Shown: one piece after another, positions 1 through 7,835 of the stretch
Numbering within the stretch: position 1 is the first letter of the stretch
How the letters are laid out: every line of letters begins with the position of its first letter
Assembly (NCBI GenBank): GCA_041487355.1
Contig: JBGPND010000015.1
Span: forward strand, 1 to 46,548
Source of the DNA: JAMXLO01 sp041487355
GTDB lineage: Bacteria; Pseudomonadota; Alphaproteobacteria; Acetobacterales; Acetobacteraceae
DNA length: 46,548 nt
Direction: 5' to 3'
Made by a program: the position numbers and the translations under genes
Notes under the pieces: model-generated
What the model saw: the letters and a program-made list of their open reading frames with translations, nothing else
What the model was told of the DNA's origin: nothing
The model's database searches: none

Positions 1-11
1 CCGCTCCCTCG

Positions 12-92
12 CCGTCATGGCCGGGCTTGTCCCGGCCATCAGTGGTGGCACCGTGCCACGACGAATGGCCGGGACAAGCCCGGCCATGACGG
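12..92. repeat. Long palindromic intergenic repeat, family A
   Basis: Two perfectly complementary 28-nt arms at 12-39 and 65-92 (core atggccgggacaagccc). The spacer holds a second small hairpin, 45-51 with 59-53 (gtggcac/gtgccac). It lies just beyond the 3' end of the FMN reductase gene, so it could act as a terminator or mRNA-stabilising hairpin. Very similar palindromes are dispersed in many alphaproteobacterial genomes; only one copy of this family is seen in the window. Confidence 0.9.
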
Positions 93-137
93 GAAAAGCG
101 AGCGCTGACCAAGGGTCATTGATTCGGGCGGTTGGTA

Positions 138-698
138 TCACTTCATCCGCAGCACCCAGGCCTTGAACGCCGTCAGGTGCGCAGTGATGAAATCGCGCGT
201 TGCCTGATCCGTCAGCTTGCCATTGGCATCGAACTTGTTCTGCGCGGCGGGGATCATCACCTCCGGCCGGTTCATCACCAGGCCATTGAGGAACACGAAG
301 CACTGACGCAGATGATACTGCGCGCGCCCGGTACCGAACATGCCGGCGCTCGCGCCCATCAGGCCGATCGGCTTGCCGTCGAACGGCTGCTCAGGCGGAC
401 GCGATGCCCAGTCGATCGCGTTCTTCAGCACGCCGGGAATCGAATAGTTGTATTCGGGCGTCACGATCAGCAGCCCGTCGGCTCCCTTGATCCGCGCCCG
501 CAGAGCCTCGACCGGCGCGGGAAATCCCTGCTGGCGCACATCTTCGTTGTAGAGCGGTATCGGCGCGATATCGAAGCTCTCGATCGTCATGCCCGCCGGC
601 GCCAGTTCCTGCGCCGTTCGCAGCGTGGCTGCGTTGAACGAGCCGCGCCGCAGGCTCCCGGCGATCCCCAATATCCGTAGCGTGCCAGCATCGCTCAT
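138..698 (-). CDS. NADPH-dependent FMN reductase (YieF/ChrR-like)
   Basis: A 186-residue flavodoxin-fold protein of the NADPH-dependent FMN reductase family. The FMN phosphate loop GSLRRGSFN lies at residues 14-22, and the family signature PEYNYSIPGVLKNAIDW at 81-97 contacts the isoalloxazine ring and dimer interface. Length is normal for the family. Members reduce FMN, quinones, chromate or azo dyes with NAD(P)H in the cytoplasm; the physiological substrate cannot be told from sequence. The ATG at 698 is preceded by an AAGGGGGCGG ribosome-binding stretch. The gene appears monocistronic: it ends in a large palindrome and is followed upstream by an unrelated kinase gene on the same strand. Confidence 0.9.
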   Translation of the reverse strand: MSDAGTLRILGIAGSLRRGSFNAATLRTAQELAPAGMTIESFDIAPIPLYNEDVRQQGFPAPVEALRARIKGADGLLIVTPEYNYSIPGVLKNAIDWASRPPEQPFDGKPIGLMGASAGMFGTGRAQYHLRQCFVFLNGLVMNRPEVMIPAAQNKFDANGKLTDQATRDFITAHLTAFKAWVLRMK

Positions 699-770
699 GG
701 CATACCGCCCCCTTGCTTGTGATCGGGGCTCGATACCACGCGGCCGGTTGGCCCGACAGGGCTGTGCCGC

Positions 771-2798
771 CTACCGTGTTGCCGATACCGCGCCCTGTAT
801 CGGGTCGTCGATCACCTCTCGCACCGCTCGCAGTAGCTCCTCCTTGCGATACGGCTTGCTGAGCAAGCGGCTGCCTGGGGAGCGCGAGCCAGGGCCGGGA
901 AACCGCGCATCGGGAAAGCCGGACGTCAACAGGACCTTCATCTGTGGCCGCCGCCGCATCGCGACGCGCGCGAGGTCGCGCCCATCCATCTCACCCGGCA
1001 TCACGATATCGGTGAGCAACAGATGGATCGGCTCGGAGCTTTCGATAAACTCCATTGCCGCCGCGGCGTCCGGCGCTTGCTGCACGTGGTAGCCGGCCTC
1101 GCTCAATTGCCGGACTGCGATGCGTCGCAGACCGGCATTGTCCTCCACGACCAGGATCGTCTCGCTGCCGCCGCGCGAGGCCGGCTCGGCGGATCGCTCG
1201 TCCTGCGTGATTGCCGCATCTTCGAGGCGCGGCAGATAGAGGCGAAATGTCGTGCCCTTGCCGGCCTCGCTGTAGACGGTGATATGCCCACCCGACTGCT
1301 TGATGAACCCGAACACCATGGAGAGACCGAGCCCGGTTCCCTTCCCCTGCTCCTTCGTGGTGAAGAACGGTTCGAATATGCGGGTGAGGATCTCCGGCGG
1401 CATGCCGCAGCCCGAATCGCTGACCTCGATCACCACGTACTCGCCGGCAATCACTTCACTGTGAGCCTCAGCGTAAGCCTCATCGAGCCGGCCGTTCCGG
1501 GTGTCGATCAATAGGGTTCCGCCTCTCGGCATCGCATCCCGCGCATTGGTGGCGAGGTTGGCGATGGCCGCCTCGAACTGGCCCCGGTCGATCTGCACCG
1601 GCCAGACCGTGGGAAACAACGCCAGCTCGATCGCGATGTTCTCGCCCAATGTCCGGGTCAGCAGCTTCACGATGCCGCCGATCACCTCATTGATGTCGGC
1701 TCGCTCGGGCTGCAATGGCTGACGCCGCGAGAATGCCAGCAGCCGCCGTGTGAGGTCCGCTCCACGCAGCGCCGACTCCAGCGCGTCCCGCACCAGATCC
1801 TCGGTCACCAGGTCGTCCTGACGTATCTCACGCAGCAGGTCGAGATTGCCGATGATGATTGCCAGCAGGTTATTGAAGTCGTGCGCCAGCCCGCCGGTGA
1901 GCTGGCCGACCGCCTCCATCTTCTGGGCCTGGCGCAACTGTTCGCGCTGCTTATCCGCCTCGCGCCGCTCGGTCAGGTCGCGGATGGTGCCCACGAAGGC
2001 CTGGTTGCCGCCCTGCGGCGATTCGCCGACCGCCAGTTCCATCGGGAAGGTCGAGCCATCCTTGCGCCGCCCCATGACCTCGCGGCCGATGCCGATGATC
2101 TTGGCGCCGCCGGTTTCGAGACACGCCGGGATGTGGCGGTCCGGTTCGCTGTGGCAGGGCTCCGCCATCAGGATATCGACGTTGCGGCCGAGCACCTCCT
2201 CGGGTGCATAGCCGAACAGGCTGGCGCAGGCCTTGTTGTAGGACTGGATGATGCCGTGGCGGTCGATGGTGACGAGGCCCTCCACAACCGTGTCGAGCAC
2301 TGTGTCGATCAGGCTTCTGAGCCTGGTCGCACCGACCTTCACCAGATCCTCGGCGGCCAGCCGCGCGGTGATGTCGCGCGCGAACTTGCCGAAGCCACGT
2401 GGCCTGCCGTCCGGCCCAGGGATCGCCGTGATCACCACATTGGCAAGAAAGCGTGATCCGTCCCTCCGAACGCGCTCGCCGATCTCCTCGTAGCGCCCGT
2501 CGAGGGCCGCCAGTTCCAGCTCGCGCTCCGGCTTCCCGGCGGCGACATCCTCGAGAGGGTGCAAGCACGAGAAGTGCCGGCCGATGATCTCGTCGGCATG
2601 GTAGCCGCTGATCAGCTCAGCCCCGCGATTCCAAGACAGGACATGACCTTCCGGGTCCAGCAGCAGCAACGCATAGTCAGCGACCGCGGCGATGAATGGC
2701 CCCAGGAGCCGTTGCGGATCGTCATAGGAAGCGAGAACGGCATGGTTTGACGGCATGGCTGGCACGGCGGCGTTGTTGCGGGCGGCAGAAGACGCCAA
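771..2798 (-). CDS. Hybrid sensor histidine kinase (PAS-PAS-HisKA-HATPase-REC)
   Basis: A soluble hybrid kinase of about 675 residues without transmembrane segments. PAS1 is at about 25-145 and a FixL-like PAS2 at about 155-280. The dimerisation/phosphoacceptor helix has H306 in GGLAHDFNN, followed by a HATPase_c domain with G1/G2 boxes (DSGCGMPP, GTGLGLSMV). A C-terminal receiver has its phospho-Asp in LLLTDIVMPG and its Lys in SKPYRKEE. The second PAS keeps the IIGIGR motif of oxygen-sensing FixL, but the position expected for the haem-ligating His is Pro219, so it probably does not bind haem in the FixL manner. The start is uncertain: TTG at 2798 without a clear ribosome-binding site, or ATG at 2756 fourteen codons in. 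It is divergent from the single-domain regulator at 3197, a plausible partner. Confidence 0.88.
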   Translation of the reverse strand: MASSAARNNAAVPAMPSNHAVLASYDDPQRLLGPFIAAVADYALLLLDPEGHVLSWNRGAELISGYHADEIIGRHFSCLHPLEDVAAGKPERELELAALDGRYEEIGERVRRDGSRFLANVVITAIPGPDGRPRGFGKFARDITARLAAEDLVKVGATRLRSLIDTVLDTVVEGLVTIDRHGIIQSYNKACASLFGYAPEEVLGRNVDILMAEPCHSEPDRHIPACLETGGAKIIGIGREVMGRRKDGSTFPMELAVGESPQGGNQAFVGTIRDLTERREADKQREQLRQAQKMEAVGQLTGGLAHDFNNLLAIIIGNLDLLREIRQDDLVTEDLVRDALESALRGADLTRRLLAFSRRQPLQPERADINEVIGGIVKLLTRTLGENIAIELALFPTVWPVQIDRGQFEAAIANLATNARDAMPRGGTLLIDTRNGRLDEAYAEAHSEVIAGEYVVIEVSDSGCGMPPEILTRIFEPFFTTKEQGKGTGLGLSMVFGFIKQSGGHITVYSEAGKGTTFRLYLPRLEDAAITQDERSAEPASRGGSETILVVEDNAGLRRIAVRQLSEAGYHVQQAPDAAAAMEFIESSEPIHLLLTDIVMPGEMDGRDLARVAMRRRPQMKVLLTSGFPDARFPGPGSRSPGSRLLSKPYRKEELLRAVREVIDDPIQGAVSATR

Positions 2799-3196
2799 AT
2801 CCGTAAAAATTTACTAACCGCTGCCGCGATCCGGGCGGCCCCGCAATCTCGAATTGCCTTGACTATGATTTCGTATGCCGCATGAATAGGATCACTCCGC
2901 CTGCGCAACACCGCCTTCATCGGGTCTCGAATTGCGAGATTCCGGAACCGGTTCTGCGTTGTGCGATCCACACAAGCATTTCTAGCGTATCATTGCCGCA
3001 TTCTTATTCGATTTCGTTATCAATCTTCCAAAACGGAATGGATATGACTTGCGTGGCAGCAACAATGCCTTCAGAAAAATACTGATGATCTGGTTTTTTT
3101 GGCGACTTCGTGTCGAAAACGCCGATCGACACCGCAATATATAACGAGCTGGCGCGGCAGGGTGCGGGCGCGGACCCAGCGGGGAGGAAGCGTTCG
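2799..3196. other. 398-bp gene-free divergent intergenic region
   Basis: This separates the hybrid kinase from the response regulator and should carry promoters for both. It contains a 12-bp near-palindrome, gtaaaaatttac, at 2803-2814 directly 5' of the kinase start, and a perfect palindrome gaaccggttc at 2945-2954. It is more AT-rich than the surrounding genes. An open frame extends the regulator upstream to 3110 but lacks a ribosome-binding site. No convincing sigma-70 or sigma-54 promoter was identified. Confidence 0.5.
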
Positions 3197-3574
3197 ATGA
3201 CGAAGAAGCTGCTTGTTATCGATGACCAGATGGGCATCACCAAGGTGGTGGAACTCATCGCCAGACAGCTTGGGCTCAATGCGAGAGCGCTCAACAACTC
3301 ATCGCAGGCGACCGAGGTCTTCATTGCATTCAAGCCCGACGTCGTCATGCTGGACATGATCATGCCGGAGAAGGACGGTATCGACGTGCTGAACGAAATC
3401 CTGCTGACCGGCATACCAGTGAAGGTCGTCCTCACCTCCGGGTTCAGCGATTCCTATCTTCGTTTGGCCGAGGGTGTGGCGAAGTTCCACGCCATCGAGA
3501 ATGTCTCGATCCTGCGCAAGCCGTTCCGCCGTGAAGAGCTGGTCACGCTGCTGAAGGAGCTGACCACGGACTGA
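3197..3574 (+). CDS. Single-domain response regulator (CheY-like)
   Basis: A 125-residue receiver domain with no output domain. The acidic pair D9/D10 and phospho-Asp D53 (VVMLDMIMP) bind Mg2+ and accept phosphate. The Ser/Thr switch is in VVLTSGFSD and the conserved Lys in ILRKPFRREE. The ATG at 3197 is chosen because GGGGAGGAAG sits 7 nt upstream, although the frame stays open to 3110. It probably relays or sinks phosphate for a kinase, most simply the divergent hybrid kinase at 771-2798; this pairing is inferred from position only. The protein could instead act by protein-protein contact, as CheY and DivK do. Confidence 0.88.
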   Translation: MTKKLLVIDDQMGITKVVELIARQLGLNARALNNSSQATEVFIAFKPDVVMLDMIMPEKDGIDVLNEILLTGIPVKVVLTSGFSDSYLRLAEGVAKFHAIENVSILRKPFRREELVTLLKELTTD

Positions 3575-3592
3575 GCGGCCAGCGCCCCGGCT

Positions 3593-4762
3593 TCACCACG
3601 CCGCATCGAGCAGCGCGCGCACGGAGGGTGGCCCGTCGATCTTGCGCGGGTTGGTGTGCACCCAGCGATCATGCATCGATTCTTCGGCGATCCGGTCCAG
3701 TTGCTCCGGCTTCACGCCGACGTCGCGCAACCTGCCGGGCAGGCCAAGGCCGGCGACCAGCTCCGCGACCACGTCGCCCGCCTGCTCGCCTGGCCGGCCG
3801 AGCGCCTCGCTGACCCATGCCTGGCGTTCGGCATTGACTTGTTCGTTGAAGCGCAGCACGGGCGGCAGCATGACGCATGAGGTATAGCCGTGCGGCACGC
3901 CGGCGGTGCCGCCCAGCACATGGCCGATGCCGTGGCTGGCCCCCTTGGTCACCCCGTTCTGCGAGCCCATGATCGACATCCAGGCGCCGAGCTGGCAGTC
4001 GAGCCGCGCCGCGAGGTCGCCCGGGTCCGCCTTCACCGCGCGCAGCCCGCGCCCGAGCAGGCGCAGCGCATGGATCGAGGTGCCGTCCGACAGCGGCTGC
4101 GGGTTGATCGAGCAGATGTCCTCCACCGCGTGATCGACGGCGCGGATGCCGGTGGAAAGAAACAGCCATTCCGGCGTGTGGACGGTCGTGGCCGGGTCCA
4201 GGATCACGCTGCGCGGCATCATCAGCGCGTGGCCGTAGCTCTCCTTCACCTGCCGCACCGTGTCGGTGCAGCCGGCGAACCAGGTGAACTCGCCGGCCGA
4301 CAGCGTGGTCGGCACCGCGATCGAGCGAACCCCGGGCGGGTTCACCGGTGGGCGCTCGGTGCGGCCGTCGGGATGGATCCGCGCGCGGAAGGCGTCGAGC
4401 TGGCCCGGCTCGGTGACGTCGTTCCCGAGGCACAGCCCGACCATCTTCGCGGCATCGGTCACCGACCCGCCGCCGACGGTCAGCAGCGCGTCCGCCCCTG
4501 CCTCGCGCGCGGCATTCGCCGCCGCCACCACGTCGATGCGCGGCGTGTGGGCGCCGATCTTCGCGCACACGCCCGCCAGCTTGTTGCCGAGCACCCCGCG
4601 CACCCGGTCCACCACGTCGGTCTGCCGCGCCAGCGTGCCGCTGGCCAGCACATAGACCGCATTGGCGCCGATCCGCTCGACCTCCTGTGCCAGCGCCTCG
4701 GCGAGCGGCATGCCGTAGATCACCCGCTCCATCGGTGGGTAGCGATGGATGCCCTGTTGCAT
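3593..4762 (-). CDS. Iron-containing alcohol dehydrogenase family, maleylacetate reductase-like
   Basis: A 389-residue dehydroquinate-synthase/Fe-ADH fold enzyme. The NAD(P)-binding GGGS is at 97-100 and the C-terminal all-helical metal domain has His211, His277, His281 and His291 (SHGIGH, PHGYT). The residue aligned with the first metal ligand (Asp in FucO-type enzymes) appears to be Arg207 (GIRAVDHAVE), so classical four-ligand iron binding is doubtful. Maleylacetate reductases reduce maleylacetate to 3-oxoadipate at the end of chlorinated-aromatic, resorcinol and hydroxyquinol catabolism. Here the gene is last of six co-oriented catabolic genes, starting only 5 nt upstream of (beyond) the stop of the 4768-5613 dehydrogenase, so co-translation is likely. 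The exact substrate is unknown. Confidence 0.85.
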   Translation of the reverse strand: MQQGIHRYPPMERVIYGMPLAEALAQEVERIGANAVYVLASGTLARQTDVVDRVRGVLGNKLAGVCAKIGAHTPRIDVVAAANAAREAGADALLTVGGGSVTDAAKMVGLCLGNDVTEPGQLDAFRARIHPDGRTERPPVNPPGVRSIAVPTTLSAGEFTWFAGCTDTVRQVKESYGHALMMPRSVILDPATTVHTPEWLFLSTGIRAVDHAVEDICSINPQPLSDGTSIHALRLLGRGLRAVKADPGDLAARLDCQLGAWMSIMGSQNGVTKGASHGIGHVLGGTAGVPHGYTSCVMLPPVLRFNEQVNAERQAWVSEALGRPGEQAGDVVAELVAGLGLPGRLRDVGVKPEQLDRIAEESMHDRWVHTNPRKIDGPPSVRALLDAAW

Positions 4763-4767
4763 GGCGA

Positions 4768-5613
4768 TCAGGCCTTCGGCTTGCAGAAGGCATCGAGCGC
4801 GGCGATCTCCTTGCGGTCGCCCTCGAAGTCCGCCGCGATCCGCTCGTAGAGCCGCGCCGCGCCCTCATAGAACTGCCGCGCCGCAGGGTCCTCGCCGACG
4901 AACTGGGCGATCTCCTCCATTTCGGCGACCCAGCGATAGGCCTTCGAGTACATGTTGGGAATCTGCCGCGTCAGCCAGCCGAACAGCGCCGGCTGGCTGG
5001 CGGACAGTTCCGCCTTCAGGTCCTCCGCGGTGCCGGCGCGTGTCGCCGCCAGCATCATCGCCGCGCCGAGCGCGGTGAAGCCCTTGGTGATGCCGGCATA
5101 CGACATCTTCATCGCCGAGGCCGCGCCGATCGGCCCCGGCTGGATCGGCATCTCCAGCCCGTACTTCTCCAGCACCGCCACGCGCGGCGCCGCTGCGCCG
5201 GACAGGTAGATCTTCGTGCCCTTCGATCCCGGCTTCGGTGGGCCGCCGATGATGCCGCCGTCGACGAAGGTGGCGCCGGTCTCCTCGATCACCCGCGCGA
5301 TGCGCAGCACGGTGCCGGGATTGAGCGCGTTGCAATCGACGTAGATCGGCTTCTTCGGCGCGGCACGCAGCGCCGGGGCCAGCCGCTCGGCCAGGCCCAG
5401 CGCGTCGCCGGGCGGCACGATCGACAGGATGATGTCGCTGGCGGCCACCTGCTCGTCCGATACGCCGACCATGCCGGCGGCCTTGGCGCGCGCCACCGTG
5501 GCCGCGCTGCGGCCGGCGAGTGCGGTGCGGACCTCGATGCCGTTCTCCACCAGGCGCTGGCCAACGCCGCTGCCCATCATGCCTGGCGCGATCACTGCGA
5601 CGATCGGTTGCAT
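4768..5613 (-). CDS. NAD(P)-dependent dehydrogenase, 6PGDH-like with DUF1932 C-terminus
   Basis: A 281-residue two-domain oxidoreductase. The N-terminal Rossmann domain begins at the initiator with a variant loop (VAVIAPGMMGSGVG), followed by an IVPPGDA segment and the GGIIGGPPKPGSKGTK substrate loop. The all-helical C-terminal half, about 185-281, resembles DUF1932. The conserved lysine is expected in MKMSYAGITKG. Relatives are annotated as phosphogluconate or 3-hydroxyisobutyrate dehydrogenases, but the true substrates of the DUF1932 group are largely unknown. The start at 5613 is set by AGGAG 9 nt upstream; the frame stays open to 6303 only because of high GC. It sits between a luciferase-like monooxygenase and the Fe-ADH in the same operon, so a role in the same catabolic route is inferred. 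Confidence 0.85.
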   Translation of the reverse strand: MQPIVAVIAPGMMGSGVGQRLVENGIEVRTALAGRSAATVARAKAAGMVGVSDEQVAASDIILSIVPPGDALGLAERLAPALRAAPKKPIYVDCNALNPGTVLRIARVIEETGATFVDGGIIGGPPKPGSKGTKIYLSGAAAPRVAVLEKYGLEMPIQPGPIGAASAMKMSYAGITKGFTALGAAMMLAATRAGTAEDLKAELSASQPALFGWLTRQIPNMYSKAYRWVAEMEEIAQFVGEDPAARQFYEGAARLYERIAADFEGDRKEIAALDAFCKPKA

Positions 5614-5728
5614 GGCTTGGTCTCCTGTCCGGTATGGATTGGGGAGAGTGTTCTGCATGCTGCGGCCGAAGGCAAGGAAGTCACAGAGGCGGGTTACGCT
5701 TCGCTTACCCGCCGGAACTGGTAAACGG

Positions 5729-6931
5729 CTATTCGGCGGCGGCAACGCCCGGACGTGCCGCGGGCGTATCCAGCTCTTGCAAGCGCGGCGCCACTTCGCG
5801 GCCGAACAACCGAATGTTCTCCTCGGTATCCTTGTGGTCCAGGAATCCGCCCTGGCCGAAGAACAGCAGGTGGCCGACGCCGCCCATCCGGTCGTTGAAT
5901 GCCTTGATCTGGTTGAACACATCGTCCGGCGTGCCGGCGAACACCGTGTCGGTATCCATGAACTGCTGCACCGTCGCCTTTCGATGGTCGACCGGGTTGC
6001 CCTGCCGGTCCTTGACGATGCGGTGCGCGCGCGGCCCAGCCTGCATGATCGCCACATTGGCGCCGATCGAGTTGTAGCCCGGCGGGTTGGTGAACGGCTC
6101 CGCCACCACCGGCGCGGTGCGCACATAGTCGGCGATCTGATCGGCACGACGCAGGCCTTCCTCGCGCGTGGTGCCGACGCCGACCACGGCGGCGTAGGCC
6201 ATGCGGTCCGGCCCCGCCTCCCAGCCCAGTTCGCGTGCCCGCTGGCGATACGCGTCGTACATCGGCTTCGCCGTGCCACCGGACAGCAGTGTTGCCACCA
6301 CATGGCCGCGTTCGGCCGCGAGTTTGCCGGTATCGACGCTCATGCCGGTCATCCAGACCGGCGGCGTCGGCTGCTGGATCGGCTTCGGCCAGATGTTGAC
6401 GCTGCGATACTGGAAGAACTCGCCTTCCCAGTTGAACGGGCCGTCATGCGTGGACAGCGCCTTCAGGATCAAATCGTGCGCTTCCCAGTAGCGCCGCATC
6501 AGCGTGGCCGGATTGCTGTTGGCCGGCTGGATCTCGTATGGCGCGCCCTTCACCAGGCCCATCTCCAGCCGCCCACCCGACAAAACGTCGAGCCACGCCA
6601 TCTCCTCCGCCACGCGCACCGGATCGGGGCGGTTGGCGATCGGCGTGCCGAGCGACAGCAGCCTCGCGCGTCGGGTTTCACGCGCAATGATCGCCAGCGC
6701 CATCGGCGCCGACACCGTCATGCAGGTCGCCGTGCTGTGGTGCTCGTTCACCATGATGTTGAGGCCGACCTCGTCGCACAGCGCGAACTCGTCGAGATAG
6801 CGGTTCAGCAGGCCGTGCGCGGTCGGCGGATCGAAGTTGCTGGACGGCAGCACCACGCGCAGCGTGCCGCGCTGCAGGCCCGCCTCCCAGGCCGGGTGAT
6901 AGGCCATCTCGGAGAAATACCAGCAGCGCAT
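5729..6931 (-). CDS. LLM-class flavin-dependent monooxygenase
   Basis: A 400-residue bacterial luciferase-like (TIM barrel) monooxygenase that would use FMNH2 from a separate reductase. Family features include NEHHSTATCM near the N-terminus, LGTPIANRPDPVRVAEEMAW followed by LSGGRLEMGLVKG, and PVWMTG in the second half. ATG at 6931 is chosen over upstream starts because GAGGAG precedes it; the SD overlaps the TGA of the hydrolase gene that ends at 6942, so the two are translationally coupled. Likely reactions are hydroxylation, Baeyer-Villiger oxidation or ring opening of a cyclic substrate that the neighbouring hydrolase then opens. An FMN reductase lies at 138-698, outside the operon. Confidence 0.88.
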   Translation of the reverse strand: MRCWYFSEMAYHPAWEAGLQRGTLRVVLPSSNFDPPTAHGLLNRYLDEFALCDEVGLNIMVNEHHSTATCMTVSAPMALAIIARETRRARLLSLGTPIANRPDPVRVAEEMAWLDVLSGGRLEMGLVKGAPYEIQPANSNPATLMRRYWEAHDLILKALSTHDGPFNWEGEFFQYRSVNIWPKPIQQPTPPVWMTGMSVDTGKLAAERGHVVATLLSGGTAKPMYDAYRQRARELGWEAGPDRMAYAAVVGVGTTREEGLRRADQIADYVRTAPVVAEPFTNPPGYNSIGANVAIMQAGPRAHRIVKDRQGNPVDHRKATVQQFMDTDTVFAGTPDDVFNQIKAFNDRMGGVGHLLFFGQGGFLDHKDTEENIRLFGREVAPRLQELDTPAARPGVAAAE

Positions 6932-6941
6932 GGCGCGCTCC

Positions 6942-7715
6942 TCAGTTGCTGTCGACGAAACGCGAAAGCCGATCGGCGAAGTCCCGCGGCTGTTCCCATT
7001 GCGGGAAATGACCGGCGTTCGGGATGATTTCCAGCCGCGCACCTGGGATCTCGGCGCGCCAGGCTTCGCCATAGGACGTGCTGACGATGCCGTCGCGCTC
7101 GCCCCATAGCAACAGCGTCGGCAGATCGATGCGATGCAGCCAGCGCTTCAGGCGCGGGTTGTGCATGTAGGGCTTCCAGCCGAACAGCGCGAGCGCCTCG
7201 CGGCCGCGCGCGATGGCGGCGAGTTCGGTCTCCGGCAACTGCATCAGGTCGCGTCCGCCGTTCGCCGGATCGGCCCAGGCCAGCCGCATGTACTCCTCGC
7301 GTGGGATCGCATGCATGTCGGCGATGTCGCGATCCAGCACGCCGCCGACCTTGATGCCGAGCGGATCGACCAGCACAAGTTTCGCGAAGCGCCGCGTGTC
7401 GCGCACCGCCATTTCGGCTGCGATCCATCCGCCGAAGCAGGCGCCAACCAGCACCGCTTTCTCAAGCCGCAGCGTCGCAGCGAGATCGAGGTAGAGATAG
7501 GCAAGGTCATCGACCGTGCTCAACCAGGTGGGCAGAGCGGAGGTGCCCCAGCCCGGATGGCACGGCGCGATCACGCGGTAGCGCCGCGCCAGCAGATCGA
7601 GCCACTCGCGGCGTGGCTCCAGCCCTTCGCCAGGGTGCAGGAACAGCAGCGGCTGTCCCTCGCCGCGCTCTTCCAGTTCCAGCGAGACGCCGGCGATGGA
7701 GATTGATCGTGTCAT
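6942..7715 (-). CDS. Alpha/beta hydrolase with cysteine at the nucleophile elbow
   Basis: A 257-residue alpha/beta-hydrolase. The oxyanion HPG is at residues 27-29. The nucleophile elbow reads VGACFGGW, so position 93 is Cys (codon TGC) where most family members have Ser. The acid is likely the Asp in WGERDGIVS and the catalytic His that in NAGHFPQW. Cys nucleophiles are known in dienelactone hydrolases, which open lactones in chloroaromatic degradation; that would fit the nearby maleylacetate-reductase-like gene, though overall this protein looks more like MhpC-type C-C or ester hydrolases. The ATG at 7715 (MTRSISIAG) is preferred over 7751 because homology starts there. It is coupled to the downstream monooxygenase gene. 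Confidence 0.86.
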   Translation of the reverse strand: MTRSISIAGVSLELEERGEGQPLLFLHPGEGLEPRREWLDLLARRYRVIAPCHPGWGTSALPTWLSTVDDLAYLYLDLAATLRLEKAVLVGACFGGWIAAEMAVRDTRRFAKLVLVDPLGIKVGGVLDRDIADMHAIPREEYMRLAWADPANGGRDLMQLPETELAAIARGREALALFGWKPYMHNPRLKRWLHRIDLPTLLLWGERDGIVSTSYGEAWRAEIPGARLEIIPNAGHFPQWEQPRDFADRLSRFVDSN

Positions 7716-7745
7716 GCGTCCATCCGTGCTACCGCCCAAAGACCC

Positions 7746-7824
7746 TGTCATTGCGAGGAGCGAAGCGACGCGGCAATCCCGAGGCGAACGCCCCCGCGGT
7801 TGCTTCGCTACGCTCGCAATGACA
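7746..7824. repeat. Palindromic repeat, family B (tcattgcgaggagcgaag), copy 1
   Basis: Imperfect inverted repeat: the left arm starts tgtcattgcgaggagcgaag at 7746 and the right arm ends cgctcgcaatgaca at 7824. It lies between the PimD-type dehydrogenase and the hydrolase gene inside the catabolic gene row. The same element recurs at 9001-9085 and 15432-15523, and comparable sequences are dispersed in many proteobacteria. Confidence 0.85.
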
Positions 7825-7835
7825 GATGCGCCTGC

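Noticed and set aside
131..141. ggttggtatca near the left edge as partner end of the IS630-like element at 46411
   Set aside because: Only about ten bases match, the copy runs into the FMN reductase gene end, and no transposase lies beside it.
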